A stretch of DNA of 64,000 nucleotides from Bacteroidota bacterium. GTDB lineage: Bacteria > Bacteroidota > Bacteroidia > Chitinophagales > BACL12. Below are positions 53,655-61,838 of this stretch, piece by piece. The position numbers and the translations under genes were made by a program. The stretch covers positions 558,001 to 622,000 of the forward strand of contig JADJIS010000002.1 in NCBI GenBank assembly GCA_016706865.1, written 5' to 3'. Numbering within the stretch: the first letter of the stretch is position 1; every line of letters starts with the position of its first letter. Below the pieces are notes generated by a model. It did no database searches, had not been told where the DNA came from, and was given only the letters and a program-made list of their open reading frames with translations.

Positions 53655-54995
53655 TCAAGGGCTCAAATAAAACGGCAAATTATACACCTTCCCCCCAACA
53701 AACACAGAAAGAAAATACACCCCACTCGGATGATCGGTAAGTTTTATGTCGAAAATTTTTTCCGGTTCAATTTTGGATAAAGTTCCTTCCACAACTTGTT
53801 GCCCTAGTGCATTAAAAATAAATACCGAAGCCTTTTCATTTGTTTCCAGATCGATAATAAATTTAATTACCCCTTTTACAGGATTTTGTGTGATGTAAAC
53901 AACCTCATCATGTGGTATCTCAGCAATTACAGAATCTTCAATATCAACTTCGGTAAAACAATCGTATGGCAATCCAAATATCCAGGGAGTTGTGGTTGCA
54001 TCTGTTGTAAAAAATTCAAACAATCTGTCTGCTACTTTTTGAGTTCCTGTTCCGGCTAAAATAATTCCGTTATTACTTACATCATAATCGCCCGGGCATA
54101 ACCATCTCAGCTCATCATAATCTCTCAGATTTCTTCCATCGGCCCAAAAGTTTGGTCCCCATGCAACCCAAGCAGCAGGAGCATCCACACCGGAATAATT
54201 TAAAAGTGTATCGCCGGTTATTTGTGCAGTAATTGCAGCTTTAATTGCAAAATCGTTGTAATAAGGAGCTGGTTCAGCAAATGCATTAATATGATCCGCA
54301 GAAAGATCAACGTATCCTCCATATTGTAATCCCGATAAATAAATTAATTTGAGATTACTGAATTGTTCTTTTAATTCTCTAATCAGATCAATATATTTAT
54401 CAGTAAGAGAATCAATATATGCGGGCATAGTAATTATGCTGTCTTCAAAGGAGGTTGTCATCACCCAAACTACACGCACCTGTTTTTTTTTCAGATCAGC
54501 AGTCTGTAAAAAAACATTTATATCTTTCCAATATGTATCATCTGCATCTTCATCTATCATCTGTTCTAAACCAAAAGCATCGATACAACCATTAATAATG
54601 CGTACACAGGAATCAACATAACCTGCATCATTATATTGTGTTATAAATTTATTAAAAGATTTTCCCGCAGATACAGAACCCAACCCAAGCATAACCGTTT
54701 TTCCATAAATGGTATCCTCTTCTCCATCAAAATTAATTGGGATCAACGATTGTGCAATTGCAATTCCGGAATCAGCATGTGATGCGGGCATTTCATTAAA
54801 TCCACCCGGATATAAACCACCCTGATAACCCAAATAAAAATCGCTTTGCAGATCAACTAAAGGCTTTAGCAAAGTAGTATCATTTTCACAGTTAATTTGT
54901 GCAGAAACCGTAAAATTAAAAAGGATAAATGCGATAACACTTATCCTTTTTAACGATTGATATTTTAGCACAGGTTTTTGTCCTGTTTTATTCAT
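53655..54995 (-). CDS. Secreted SGNH-like paralogue 3, catalytic residues lost
   Basis: The 446-residue protein shares the architecture of the next two genes: signal peptide (about 14-32), SGNH-like domain (about 35-345) and type A T9SS sorting domain (about 370-446, IFNALGQQVVEG). Aligned by eye with its paralogues, the nucleophile position reads LGSVSAGKSF instead of LGASTAGNAF (Ser to Val), and the end block reads DYDVSNNGIILAG instead of DYKPDGGGYHLSN (Asp to Ser, His to Ile). It is probably a non-catalytic binding protein. It follows paralogue 2 by 1 bp. Confidence 0.82.
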   Translation of the reverse strand: MNKTGQKPVLKYQSLKRISVIAFILFNFTVSAQINCENDTTLLKPLVDLQSDFYLGYQGGLYPGGFNEMPASHADSGIAIAQSLIPINFDGEEDTIYGKTVMLGLGSVSAGKSFNKFITQYNDAGYVDSCVRIINGCIDAFGLEQMIDEDADDTYWKDINVFLQTADLKKKQVRVVWVMTTSFEDSIITMPAYIDSLTDKYIDLIRELKEQFSNLKLIYLSGLQYGGYVDLSADHINAFAEPAPYYNDFAIKAAITAQITGDTLLNYSGVDAPAAWVAWGPNFWADGRNLRDYDELRWLCPGDYDVSNNGIILAGTGTQKVADRLFEFFTTDATTTPWIFGLPYDCFTEVDIEDSVIAEIPHDEVVYITQNPVKGVIKFIIDLETNEKASVFIFNALGQQVVEGTLSKIEPEKIFDIKLTDHPSGVYFLSVFVGGKVYNLPFYLSP

Positions 54996-54996
54996 T

Positions 54997-56325
54997 TTAT
55001 TTATTCAAAATAACAGGTTGTGTAAATATTTGATCGTTTATCACAACTTCAAAATAATAAATTCCATTTGGTTTTCCTGAAAGATCAAATTGATATCCGG
55101 AATAAGGAGTAGCAGAATGATAATTATCAAAATAAACTACCTGACCAATATTGTTCAACACCTTTATATTAATACCTGAAGTTAAAACTTCTTCAAAATC
55201 AACATAAAATTCGCCGGACGAAGGATTTGGATAAATAGTAACGGCATCTTTATCAATAATTAAATCCTTTGGAGTTATAATACTTCCATCGGCATTTCTA
55301 CCCGGACCACATGCAGCCCATTTTGGTCCGTTTAAATACCAACTTTTTCCGAGTGTATCTGTTTTGAAAAAGTCGATTAAAATTTCTCCCACTTTATCTT
55401 TTCCAAGATTCGTCATATGGTAGCCGCCGCCATCAATAGCAAATTCAGTTTCACAATTCCATGATAATCCTGAGTATTCATTTGGAATTTCACCATCAGC
55501 CCATAAAGGTGGACCCCATGCTAAAAATGGAGCAACTTTACCCGGTTCTAAATATCGTAGTGATGGATCACCTGCTATTTGATCTTTTATTACCTGTTTG
55601 GTAGCAAAATTGTGGTTATAACTTGCAGGTTCTGCAATTACATGATACAATACTTTCATTGGATCGGCATAACCACCATAAGGGAATCCACTGAGGAATA
55701 CTACCTTAAGATTAGGATACATTACCTGCATTGACTGTAAGGCAATTTTAAGGCGCATTACGAGTGAATCGATATATGGACCCGTATCAGCCGAATTGGA
55801 ATCAATTCTTGAACTGTGCATCAACCAGGCAACCTGAACTTGATTTGGTCTTAAACCCTTAGCAGCAAGTTTATAGATTCTGATATATTCCCAATAATCA
55901 GAATTCTCGACAGTTAATGACTCCAAACCATCAGAACCATTTGCTGCGTTTACGATCTGTAAACATGGATTAAGTGTGATATCGTCATTTACAAGTTGAA
56001 TCATGTGGTTAAATGGCCCACCAACTGTTGAGGCTCCGAATCCTGCAAGTACCACCTTGCCGGTTTCGTAATTAACAAGTCCTAAAGTATCTAATGGTTT
56101 TAATTTCTTAACGATACTAAGTCCTTTTTTTAAATGACCGGTAGGTGGAACATTCGAACCGCCGGGATACATTCCACCCTGATAAGTTCCTAAATAAAAA
56201 CCTGTTCCAAGATCCTGAATCGGGATCAAACCTGTTGAATCGTTCGCGCAATTTAGCTGAGCTGCTATTTTGTTTGAAGCTGATAAGCAAATTAAAATGA
56301 AAATAAAAGAGATTATTTTTCTCAT
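54997..56325 (-). CDS. Secreted SGNH-like paralogue 2
   Basis: The 442-residue protein has a signal peptide (1-22, KIAAQ), an SGNH-like hydrolase domain with the nucleophile in GFGASTVGGPF (Ser about 99) and the Asp/His block IDGGGYHMTNLGKDK (D298, H303), and a type A T9SS domain (about 365-442, IYPNPSSGEFYVDF). It should be a surface or secreted esterase-like enzyme; the substrate is unknown. It has its own TAnnTTTG promoter. Confidence 0.82.
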   Translation of the reverse strand: MRKIISFIFILICLSASNKIAAQLNCANDSTGLIPIQDLGTGFYLGTYQGGMYPGGSNVPPTGHLKKGLSIVKKLKPLDTLGLVNYETGKVVLAGFGASTVGGPFNHMIQLVNDDITLNPCLQIVNAANGSDGLESLTVENSDYWEYIRIYKLAAKGLRPNQVQVAWLMHSSRIDSNSADTGPYIDSLVMRLKIALQSMQVMYPNLKVVFLSGFPYGGYADPMKVLYHVIAEPASYNHNFATKQVIKDQIAGDPSLRYLEPGKVAPFLAWGPPLWADGEIPNEYSGLSWNCETEFAIDGGGYHMTNLGKDKVGEILIDFFKTDTLGKSWYLNGPKWAACGPGRNADGSIITPKDLIIDKDAVTIYPNPSSGEFYVDFEEVLTSGINIKVLNNIGQVVYFDNYHSATPYSGYQFDLSGKPNGIYYFEVVINDQIFTQPVILNK

Positions 56326-56353
56326 GGTTTTTTTTTTAAAGTTAATTACTTGT

Positions 56354-56361
56354 CAAAGATA
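56354..56361 (-). promoter_or_regulatory. -7 element for SGNH-like paralogue 2
   Basis: Minus-strand TATCTTTG matches TAnnTTTG, 28 nt upstream of the ATG at 56325; it probably drives paralogues 2 and 3. Confidence 0.5.
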
Positions 56362-56415
56362 ATGCATTCGAAAAATTTCACATAGTTAAAGATAAATTGA
56401 GAAGAGATCATTTTT

Positions 56416-57732
56416 TTATTGAATTATGAATGACAGTGAATTTTCTCTATTATCGGAGTTTATTATAAGGTTATACATACCCGCTGGAAGACCTTTAAGT
56501 TGTAATTCTTGTAAATAATAATTTTCGGTAACCAGGTTTAACCTCTGAAAAACAACTTCACCTAAGGCATTAACTATTCGTATGTATAGTTCACCCGGTG
56601 AAATTTCATTGATCTCCAAATATCCATCACCGTTATTTGGATTTGGGAATAATTTTATTTCCGGTTTATGTGGCAAATCCAATCCTGAGGTTCTGAGCTC
56701 CGGATCACAGGATACCCATCTTGAGTTATATCTAAACCAATCGGCTGCAACGGTCGAAGTTTTAAAGAAATTATAGATTAATTCGCCGGCTTTATCTTTT
56801 CCTTCATTGGAAAGGTGATAACCGCCTCCATCAGGTTTATAGTCAACGGCACAATACCAATACAAACCATCCACAACATTCTTCCTGATACCATCTGCCC
56901 ATATATGTGGCCCCCAACCTATCCAGGGCGATTTGCGATCCGGGGAAGTATACTTAAGGTCTGGATCACCATCTATTTGTCGTTCCACTAAAAATTTTAT
57001 ACTCCAATTGTTCCAATAAGATGCTGGTTCCACAATCATTTCGTAAAACTCCTTTGTAGGATCTGCATATCCGCCATATCCGAAACCGCTGGCATAAACT
57101 TGTTTGAGATTTGGAAATTTGGCAAGCAGAATAGGCATTAGGGCCTCAAATTTATCTGTTACCTGTCTTGGTTGATAGGGCCATAACATTAAAGTATCCA
57201 CCCTTGAAGTTACCATGATCCAGATTACCTGAACCTGGTACCGCGAAATATTTGCATCCTCAATATCTACCATCACATTATCATCCCAATACCAGGAATT
57301 AACAACGGTATCCAGCATAACCTCCAACCCTTTGGCACCTAATGCAGCATTTACAAAACGCAAACAGGGATTTACCGTTGGATCGGCTTCAGCCACTGAT
57401 TTAAAATGGTTGAAGGCATTTCCCGCAGTGGATGCGCCCAAACAAATTAATCCGGCCTTGCCATCCAAAAGATCCAGATTGCCTAATGTATCAAGGGGAA
57501 GCACTTGCCGGCTGATATTCATTCCTGCTGCAAAGTGAGGATATGGCATTGTATTATAACCATCGGGATACAAACCACCCTGAAAACCTAAATAAGTTCC
57601 GAATTGAAGATCAATTAAAGATTTTAAGTAAGACGTATCATTATCACATTGCAATTGTGCAAGGTTTATTTTGCTGCAAAAAAGCAGTAGAAACGCTACT
57701 GTAATATTCCGAAAAGAGGAGTTTAAATGCAT
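56416..57732 (-). CDS. Secreted SGNH-like paralogue 1
   Basis: The 438-residue protein has a signal peptide (about 1-25, INLAQ), an SGNH-like domain with LGASTAGNAF (Ser about 101), a conserved GFGYGGYADPT stretch (about 216-226) and the Asp/His block KPDGGGYHLSNEGKDK (D301, H306), then a type A T9SS domain (about 362-438, LFPNPNNGDGYLEI). All three paralogues share an N-terminal CxNDTxxLKxLxDLQ segment. Probably a secreted esterase-like enzyme; no substrate is indicated. Confidence 0.82.
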   Translation of the reverse strand: MHLNSSFRNITVAFLLLFCSKINLAQLQCDNDTSYLKSLIDLQFGTYLGFQGGLYPDGYNTMPYPHFAAGMNISRQVLPLDTLGNLDLLDGKAGLICLGASTAGNAFNHFKSVAEADPTVNPCLRFVNAALGAKGLEVMLDTVVNSWYWDDNVMVDIEDANISRYQVQVIWIMVTSRVDTLMLWPYQPRQVTDKFEALMPILLAKFPNLKQVYASGFGYGGYADPTKEFYEMIVEPASYWNNWSIKFLVERQIDGDPDLKYTSPDRKSPWIGWGPHIWADGIRKNVVDGLYWYCAVDYKPDGGGYHLSNEGKDKAGELIYNFFKTSTVAADWFRYNSRWVSCDPELRTSGLDLPHKPEIKLFPNPNNGDGYLEINEISPGELYIRIVNALGEVVFQRLNLVTENYYLQELQLKGLPAGMYNLIINSDNRENSLSFIIQ

Positions 57733-57756
57733 TTTTTAGTATTTTTTATGGAGGTT

Positions 57757-57764
57757 CAAATTTA
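57757..57764 (-). promoter_or_regulatory. -7 element for SGNH-like paralogue 1
   Basis: Minus-strand TAAATTTG matches TAnnTTTG, 24 nt upstream of the ATG at 57732. Confidence 0.5.
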
Positions 57765-57889
57765 ATATAAAAATTTATTTGAAAATGTACTGATTTTCAA
57801 TGGGTTGAGAAGATAGCTTGCTGAATTTGGCCCTACCTGACCTAAATATCCTGTTTTCACCTCTATTAAAATAAATGAAAATAATGGTC

Positions 57890-57897
57890 TAACTTTG
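57890..57897 (+). promoter_or_regulatory. -7 element for the membrane protein/regulator pair
   Basis: TAACTTTG matches TAnnTTTG and ends 19 nt before the ATG at 57917. Confidence 0.5.
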
Positions 57898-57916
57898 TAT
57901 ATCAAAGCGCTTTATT

Positions 57917-58552
57917 ATGTCTGAAAAACAAAACGAAACCTATATAGATGATCTGAAAGAAATCAGGTCGATGATGGAAAAGTCGTCGCGGTTTATTTCT
58001 CTTAGTGGTTTATCGGGTGTGAGTGCCGGTATAATTGCACTGGCAGGAGCTGTTATGGCATGGTGGTATATCCATAATAATTTGGAAACATCGATGTACA
58101 CTATGAACAATATCACCACTATAGAGCTTAAAGACCTTCTGTTTTTGTTGCTTGATGCCGGTATCGTGTTGGTGTTGGCAATAGCAAGCGCCACCTATTT
58201 TGCAATGCGTAAAGCACGTATTCAGGGTCTCCCGGTATGGAACAAAGCTGCGGAGTTAACATTTATAAATTTGATAATTCCGCTCGCAGCAGGTGGTATT
58301 TTTTGCCTTTTTCTCTTTTATTACGATTTGTATTTGTTAATTGCACCTTCTACTCTGGTTTTTTATGGACTGGCGCTTTTAAATTCAAGTAAATTCACCC
58401 TGCAGGAGATCAGGTATCTGGGAATTACCGAAATAATTTTAGGGTTGATCGCAATGGCAATACCTGGTTATTCACTCATTTTCTGGTCGTTGGGATTTGG
58501 TATTTTACATATAGTTTATGGAGCGGCGATGTATTTCCGCTATGAAAGATGA
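57917..58552 (+). CDS. Conserved membrane protein paired with wHTH regulator
   Basis: The 211-residue protein starts with a charged helix (EKQNETYIDDLKEIRSMME), then SRFISLSGLSGVSAG and six hydrophobic helices (about 30-52, 75-100, 112-135, 138-152, 165-185, 187-205). The family is common in Bacteroidota and uncharacterised. It overlaps the following winged-helix gene by 4 bp (ATGA), a conserved pairing that suggests the membrane protein and regulator act together. Confidence 0.78.
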   Translation: MSEKQNETYIDDLKEIRSMMEKSSRFISLSGLSGVSAGIIALAGAVMAWWYIHNNLETSMYTMNNITTIELKDLLFLLLDAGIVLVLAIASATYFAMRKARIQGLPVWNKAAELTFINLIIPLAAGGIFCLFLFYYDLYLLIAPSTLVFYGLALLNSSKFTLQEIRYLGITEIILGLIAMAIPGYSLIFWSLGFGILHIVYGAAMYFRYER

Positions 58553-58848
58553 AAGAAATAATAGCCAATTTAAATAAGGAGTTTGAGAACAGGATACGGC
58601 TCGGTATAATGAGTATTCTGGTTGTAAACGAGTGGGTGGAGTTCAATACTCTTAAAACTCTGCTCGACCTTACTGATGGTAATCTAGCAAGTCATATTTC
58701 CGCATTGGAAAAAACGGCCTTTCTGGAGGTTAAGAAAGAATTTGTAGGTAAAAAGCCCAGAACCACCTATAAAGTGACCGCGGAGGGAAAAAAGGCCTTT
58801 GAAAGCCATCTGAATGCTCTGGAAGAGCTCCTCCGAAAAAGAATTTGA
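58549..58848 (+). CDS. Winged-helix (MarR/ArsR-like) transcriptional regulator
   Basis: The 99-residue protein is a single winged-helix domain: LGIMSILVVNEWVEFNTLKT, LLDLTDGNLASHISALEKTA (recognition helix) and TTYKVTAEGKKAFESHL (wing and last helix). This is the short DNA-binding family often paired with the preceding membrane protein. It probably works as a dimer. Target unknown; autoregulation is plausible. Confidence 0.85.
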   Translation: MKEIIANLNKEFENRIRLGIMSILVVNEWVEFNTLKTLLDLTDGNLASHISALEKTAFLEVKKEFVGKKPRTTYKVTAEGKKAFESHLNALEELLRKRI

Positions 58849-58888
58849 GAATGTTCATACTTACTTTGTAATTCAAAGTTCTTTTATA

Positions 58889-58896
58889 TACCTTTG
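58889..58896 (+). promoter_or_regulatory. -7 and -33 promoter for the EEP-dgkA-DUF1361 operon
   Basis: TACCTTTG matches TAnnTTTG, and TTTG at 58865-58868 lies 20 bp upstream as a -33 element: the most complete promoter in the window. It ends only six bases before the ATG at 58903, so the leader is extremely short. Confidence 0.65.
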
Positions 58897-58902
58897 CATA
58901 TT

Positions 58903-59943
58903 ATGGGTTTCTCCGAAAAAATATCTTCTTTTTTTGCCTTGCTGCGGCGTTTTGTCGACAGATATACCTGGCGACTTGTTCTTGGGGGAGTGCTCATTAT
59001 TGGCAGTATAGTATTGGTAACTGAACCTGCCTGGTTTATTGCGGCACTTGATTCTCTTCGGATTCCATATGCAGTTTTTTTAGTTGTATTCATTACTATA
59101 TTTTTTATCAGGGGAAATAACTTTCTTGTTTCTTCGGGTGTAATTGCGTTGCTCATTTTGGCTCCCGGAATATGGCCATATTTTAAAACGGCAGAAAAAA
59201 CTCCTTTGGAAGAAAATCTGGAAAACAATCAGGTTTCGGAATCTGACTTTTCTGTTTTGCATTTTAATGTGAAAGAAAATAACAAACGTATTACCTCCGT
59301 TGCAGAGGCCGCACTAAATTCGAATGCCGACATTGTATCTATGCAGGAATTAAAAGAAAATTCGCTGCAGGTTATAGATACTTTAATGCGAACAAAATAT
59401 CCTTACTGTTTAAGTGACCTTAGTATTAAAGGATTTGGACTTGCGTTGTATTCAAAATATCCGATCGACAGCGGACAAGTAATTATTGCACATGAATTTC
59501 CAATGTTGGTGGGAAGAATTAATATAAAGGGTAATGAATTTAATTTTATCTCCGCAACAACCAGCACTCCTACAAATGAAAAAGATTTTCAAAAGCAGAT
59601 CAAACAATTTAAATTTATAACCGAGTATGCAAATAAAATTAATGGTCCGCTCATTTTAATGGGCGATATGAATTCCGCTCCCTGGAGCAATCAGATAGAA
59701 AGTTTATTAAAGGAAACTAATTTAAAAGACAGCAGAAAAGATCTTTCTGCCACTTATCCTGCACAATCGCCGGTTCAAATACCCATCGATTATATATTCC
59801 ATTCGCAACAATTATTTTGCGAAAAGTTTAATACACTGGAACAAACTTCTTCCAATCACTTGGGAATAATGGGATATTATACTTTTAAAGAACCGAAGAA
59901 AAATACAGATACCTTATCTAATAAAATTAAAGGTAGATCATGA
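58903..59943 (+). CDS. Membrane-anchored endonuclease/exonuclease/phosphatase protein
   Basis: From the ATG at 58903 the protein has 346 residues: three membrane helices (about 22-42, 47-67, 73-90) and a periplasmic EEP-fold domain (about 110-330) with HFNVKENNKR, SMQELKENS (metal-ligand Glu), MGDMNSAPW (catalytic Asp/Asn) and SSNHLGIMGYY (catalytic His). EEP enzymes hydrolyse phosphodiesters of nucleic acids or lipids; neighbours and location suggest a lipid or envelope substrate, which is inference. The TTG at 58894 lies within the promoter and was rejected. Confidence 0.85.
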   Translation: MGFSEKISSFFALLRRFVDRYTWRLVLGGVLIIGSIVLVTEPAWFIAALDSLRIPYAVFLVVFITIFFIRGNNFLVSSGVIALLILAPGIWPYFKTAEKTPLEENLENNQVSESDFSVLHFNVKENNKRITSVAEAALNSNADIVSMQELKENSLQVIDTLMRTKYPYCLSDLSIKGFGLALYSKYPIDSGQVIIAHEFPMLVGRINIKGNEFNFISATTSTPTNEKDFQKQIKQFKFITEYANKINGPLILMGDMNSAPWSNQIESLLKETNLKDSRKDLSATYPAQSPVQIPIDYIFHSQQLFCEKFNTLEQTSSNHLGIMGYYTFKEPKKNTDTLSNKIKGRS

Positions 59944-60290
59944 TCAGGAAAGAAATAAAAAGTTTCGGTGATGCAATTCGCGGATTGGTCATTTTTTTCG
60001 CCAAAGAACGACATGCAAAAGTGCACCTAGGCATCATGCTTTTGGTTGTTTTTGCGGGATTTTATTTTAAGGTATCCGATATCGAATGGATCTCTTTATG
60101 CATCGCATTTGCATTGGTGATAGGCTCAGAAGCATTAAACACCGGTATCGAAAAACTGAGTGATATTGTTCAACCGGAAAAACATGCCGGAATTCGCGAT
60201 GTAAAGGATATTGCAGCCGGAGCGGTGTTTTTTTGTGTGATAATTGCAATAATTATTGGCGCCATTATTTTTATTCCAAAAATATTTTAA
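59940..60290 (+). CDS. dgkA: Diacylglycerol kinase, prokaryotic type
   Basis: DgkA phosphorylates diacylglycerol, or undecaprenol in some bacteria, in the inner membrane. The 116-residue protein has the compact three-helix pattern and the active-site signature EALNTGIEKLSD (about 65-76) followed by KDIAAGAVFFCV. It overlaps the EEP gene by 4 bp (ATGA) and is followed after 2 bp by the DUF1361 gene, so the three are an operon likely devoted to lipid recycling. Confidence 0.93.
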   Translation: MIRKEIKSFGDAIRGLVIFFAKERHAKVHLGIMLLVVFAGFYFKVSDIEWISLCIAFALVIGSEALNTGIEKLSDIVQPEKHAGIRDVKDIAAGAVFFCVIIAIIIGAIIFIPKIF

Positions 60291-60292
60291 AT

Positions 60293-60970
60293 ATGAAAAT
60301 TGTTCATCTTTCTCAAAAAGTGATCTTAAGTGAAGAAAAATTATATCTTCCTTTGCTTTCTCTATTTTGTTTTGCCGTGCTTATTGTGCGCATGGTTTAC
60401 ACAGGTACCTTTGAATATCGTTTCATGGGAATTAATTTGATTCTTGCATGGTTGCCTTATATTTTTGCACACTACCTGGTAAAAATTCCAAAAAAGAAAA
60501 ATACCATTGGTAAGATGATACTATTTTTCCTATGGCTGATTTTTTTTCCAAATGCAGCATATATGATCACTGATATTTATCATCTTTCAGAATTCCCTTC
60601 CATGCCCATGTGGTACGATCTCATTATGTTGCTCTCTTTTGCCTGGTGTGGATTATTGTTGTGTTTTTATTCCTTAAAGAAAATGCACACACGATTTGCT
60701 TTCCGAAAGAATCCCGTAGTGAATATATTTATACTTTTCTCCACATTTTTTGTTGGAGGAATAGGAATTTATTTCGGGAGATATGCGCGCTGGAACAGTT
60801 GGGAAATAGTTACTCAACCCGGTAACCTGTTTAAAGAATTCATCAATATTATTTCGAATACCAATAATGTAATGCAAATGTTTTCAGTAGCAATCTTATT
60901 TGCCGCGTTTTTGACAATTGTTTATTTGAAGATGTTTTCTTTTGGGAGGGTTACTTCACAGAAGGATTAA
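60293..60970 (+). CDS. DUF1361 membrane protein
   Basis: The 225-residue protein has about seven membrane helices and the DUF1361 pattern: INLILAWLPYIFA, FLWLIFFPNAAYMITDIYHL, and GIYFGRYARWNSWE with a conserved Arg/Trp loop. The start was set at the ATG at 60293, two bases after the dgkA stop. Function unknown. Confidence 0.85.
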   Translation: MKIVHLSQKVILSEEKLYLPLLSLFCFAVLIVRMVYTGTFEYRFMGINLILAWLPYIFAHYLVKIPKKKNTIGKMILFFLWLIFFPNAAYMITDIYHLSEFPSMPMWYDLIMLLSFAWCGLLLCFYSLKKMHTRFAFRKNPVVNIFILFSTFFVGGIGIYFGRYARWNSWEIVTQPGNLFKEFINIISNTNNVMQMFSVAILFAAFLTIVYLKMFSFGRVTSQKD

Positions 60971-61233
60971 TTTTAAATTTAAACAAAATAATCAAAACAC
61001 CAATTTAATTCCATTATGATTTGGAAGCCATTAAGTTCTCCATAAAGGTAAAAACCCAAAATAAAACCTTGCTCAGATCCAGAGCCTCCGTCGCTCCGTT
61101 TTTTTCGGGGTATCACTGGAAAATATTGAGGCTTTCGCTCCCAGCGAAGGTCTCAATAAAGGTAAAAATCCACAAAAAAACCTCGCTCGAAATGAGAGCC
61201 TTAGTCCCTCCGTTTTTTTCGTGATACCATTAC

Positions 61234-61560
61234 TGAGACCCTCGCTGGGAGCGAGAGCCTCAGTCGCTTCGGGTGGGGAATTACCACTACTTAGACCCTC
61301 GCTGGGAGCGATAGCCTCCGTCGCTCCGGGTGGGGAATTACCACTACTGAGACCCTCGCTGGGAGCGAGAGCCTCCGTCGCTCCTGGTGGGGAATTACCA
61401 CTACTTAGACCCTCTCTGGGAGCGAGAGCCTCCGTCGCTCCGGGTGGGGAATTACCATTACTGAGACCATCGCTGGGAGCGAGAGCCTCAGTCGCTTCGG
61501 GTGGGGAATTACCACTACTGAGACCCTCGCTGGGAGCGAGAGCCTCAGTCGCTCCGTATT
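61234..61560. repeat. 57-bp tandem array of the palindromic family, six copies
   Basis: The T of TGAGACC/TTAGACC starts at 61234, 61291, 61348, 61405, 61462 and 61519, exactly 57 bp apart. Each unit has the hairpin AGACCCTCGCTGGGAGCGAGAGCCT-type core followed by CGGGTGGGGAATTACCACTA. Because 57 is a multiple of three, one frame stays open and gives a 19-residue repeat, but this has no start context or codon bias of a gene. Looser copies lie at about 61071-61200. The rest of the gap (61561-61838) has no feature seen. Confidence 0.92.
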
Positions 61561-61838
61561 AAAACCCATATCAAAAATATCGAATAACGAACAAGGAATA
61601 TAGAACACTGATCGGATAGTCTACCCAGGAAATATTGCTCAGAATTAAACAAGGAATAATAATGAAAAATAATCGGAGTAAAGCCTGAAGATATCGCTCC
61701 GAATTAACTGTGATGAATAATAAATAACAATCAAAAAATAAAAAAGTCAATCGGAACTCTCACCCGAATGATTTTCCTCCGCACTAAACCTTTGCAACCT
61801 TGATAACCCTGTAAACCTTGCTAACCCTGCCAACCCTT

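Noticed and set aside
61234..61560. Possible CRISPR array
   Set aside because: Units are contiguous and nearly identical throughout; there are no variable spacers and no cas genes in the window.
61221..61562. 113-codon ORF with perfect 19-residue repeats
   Set aside because: It is the 57-bp noncoding-type array read in frame; the unit is a DNA palindrome and the period merely divides by three.
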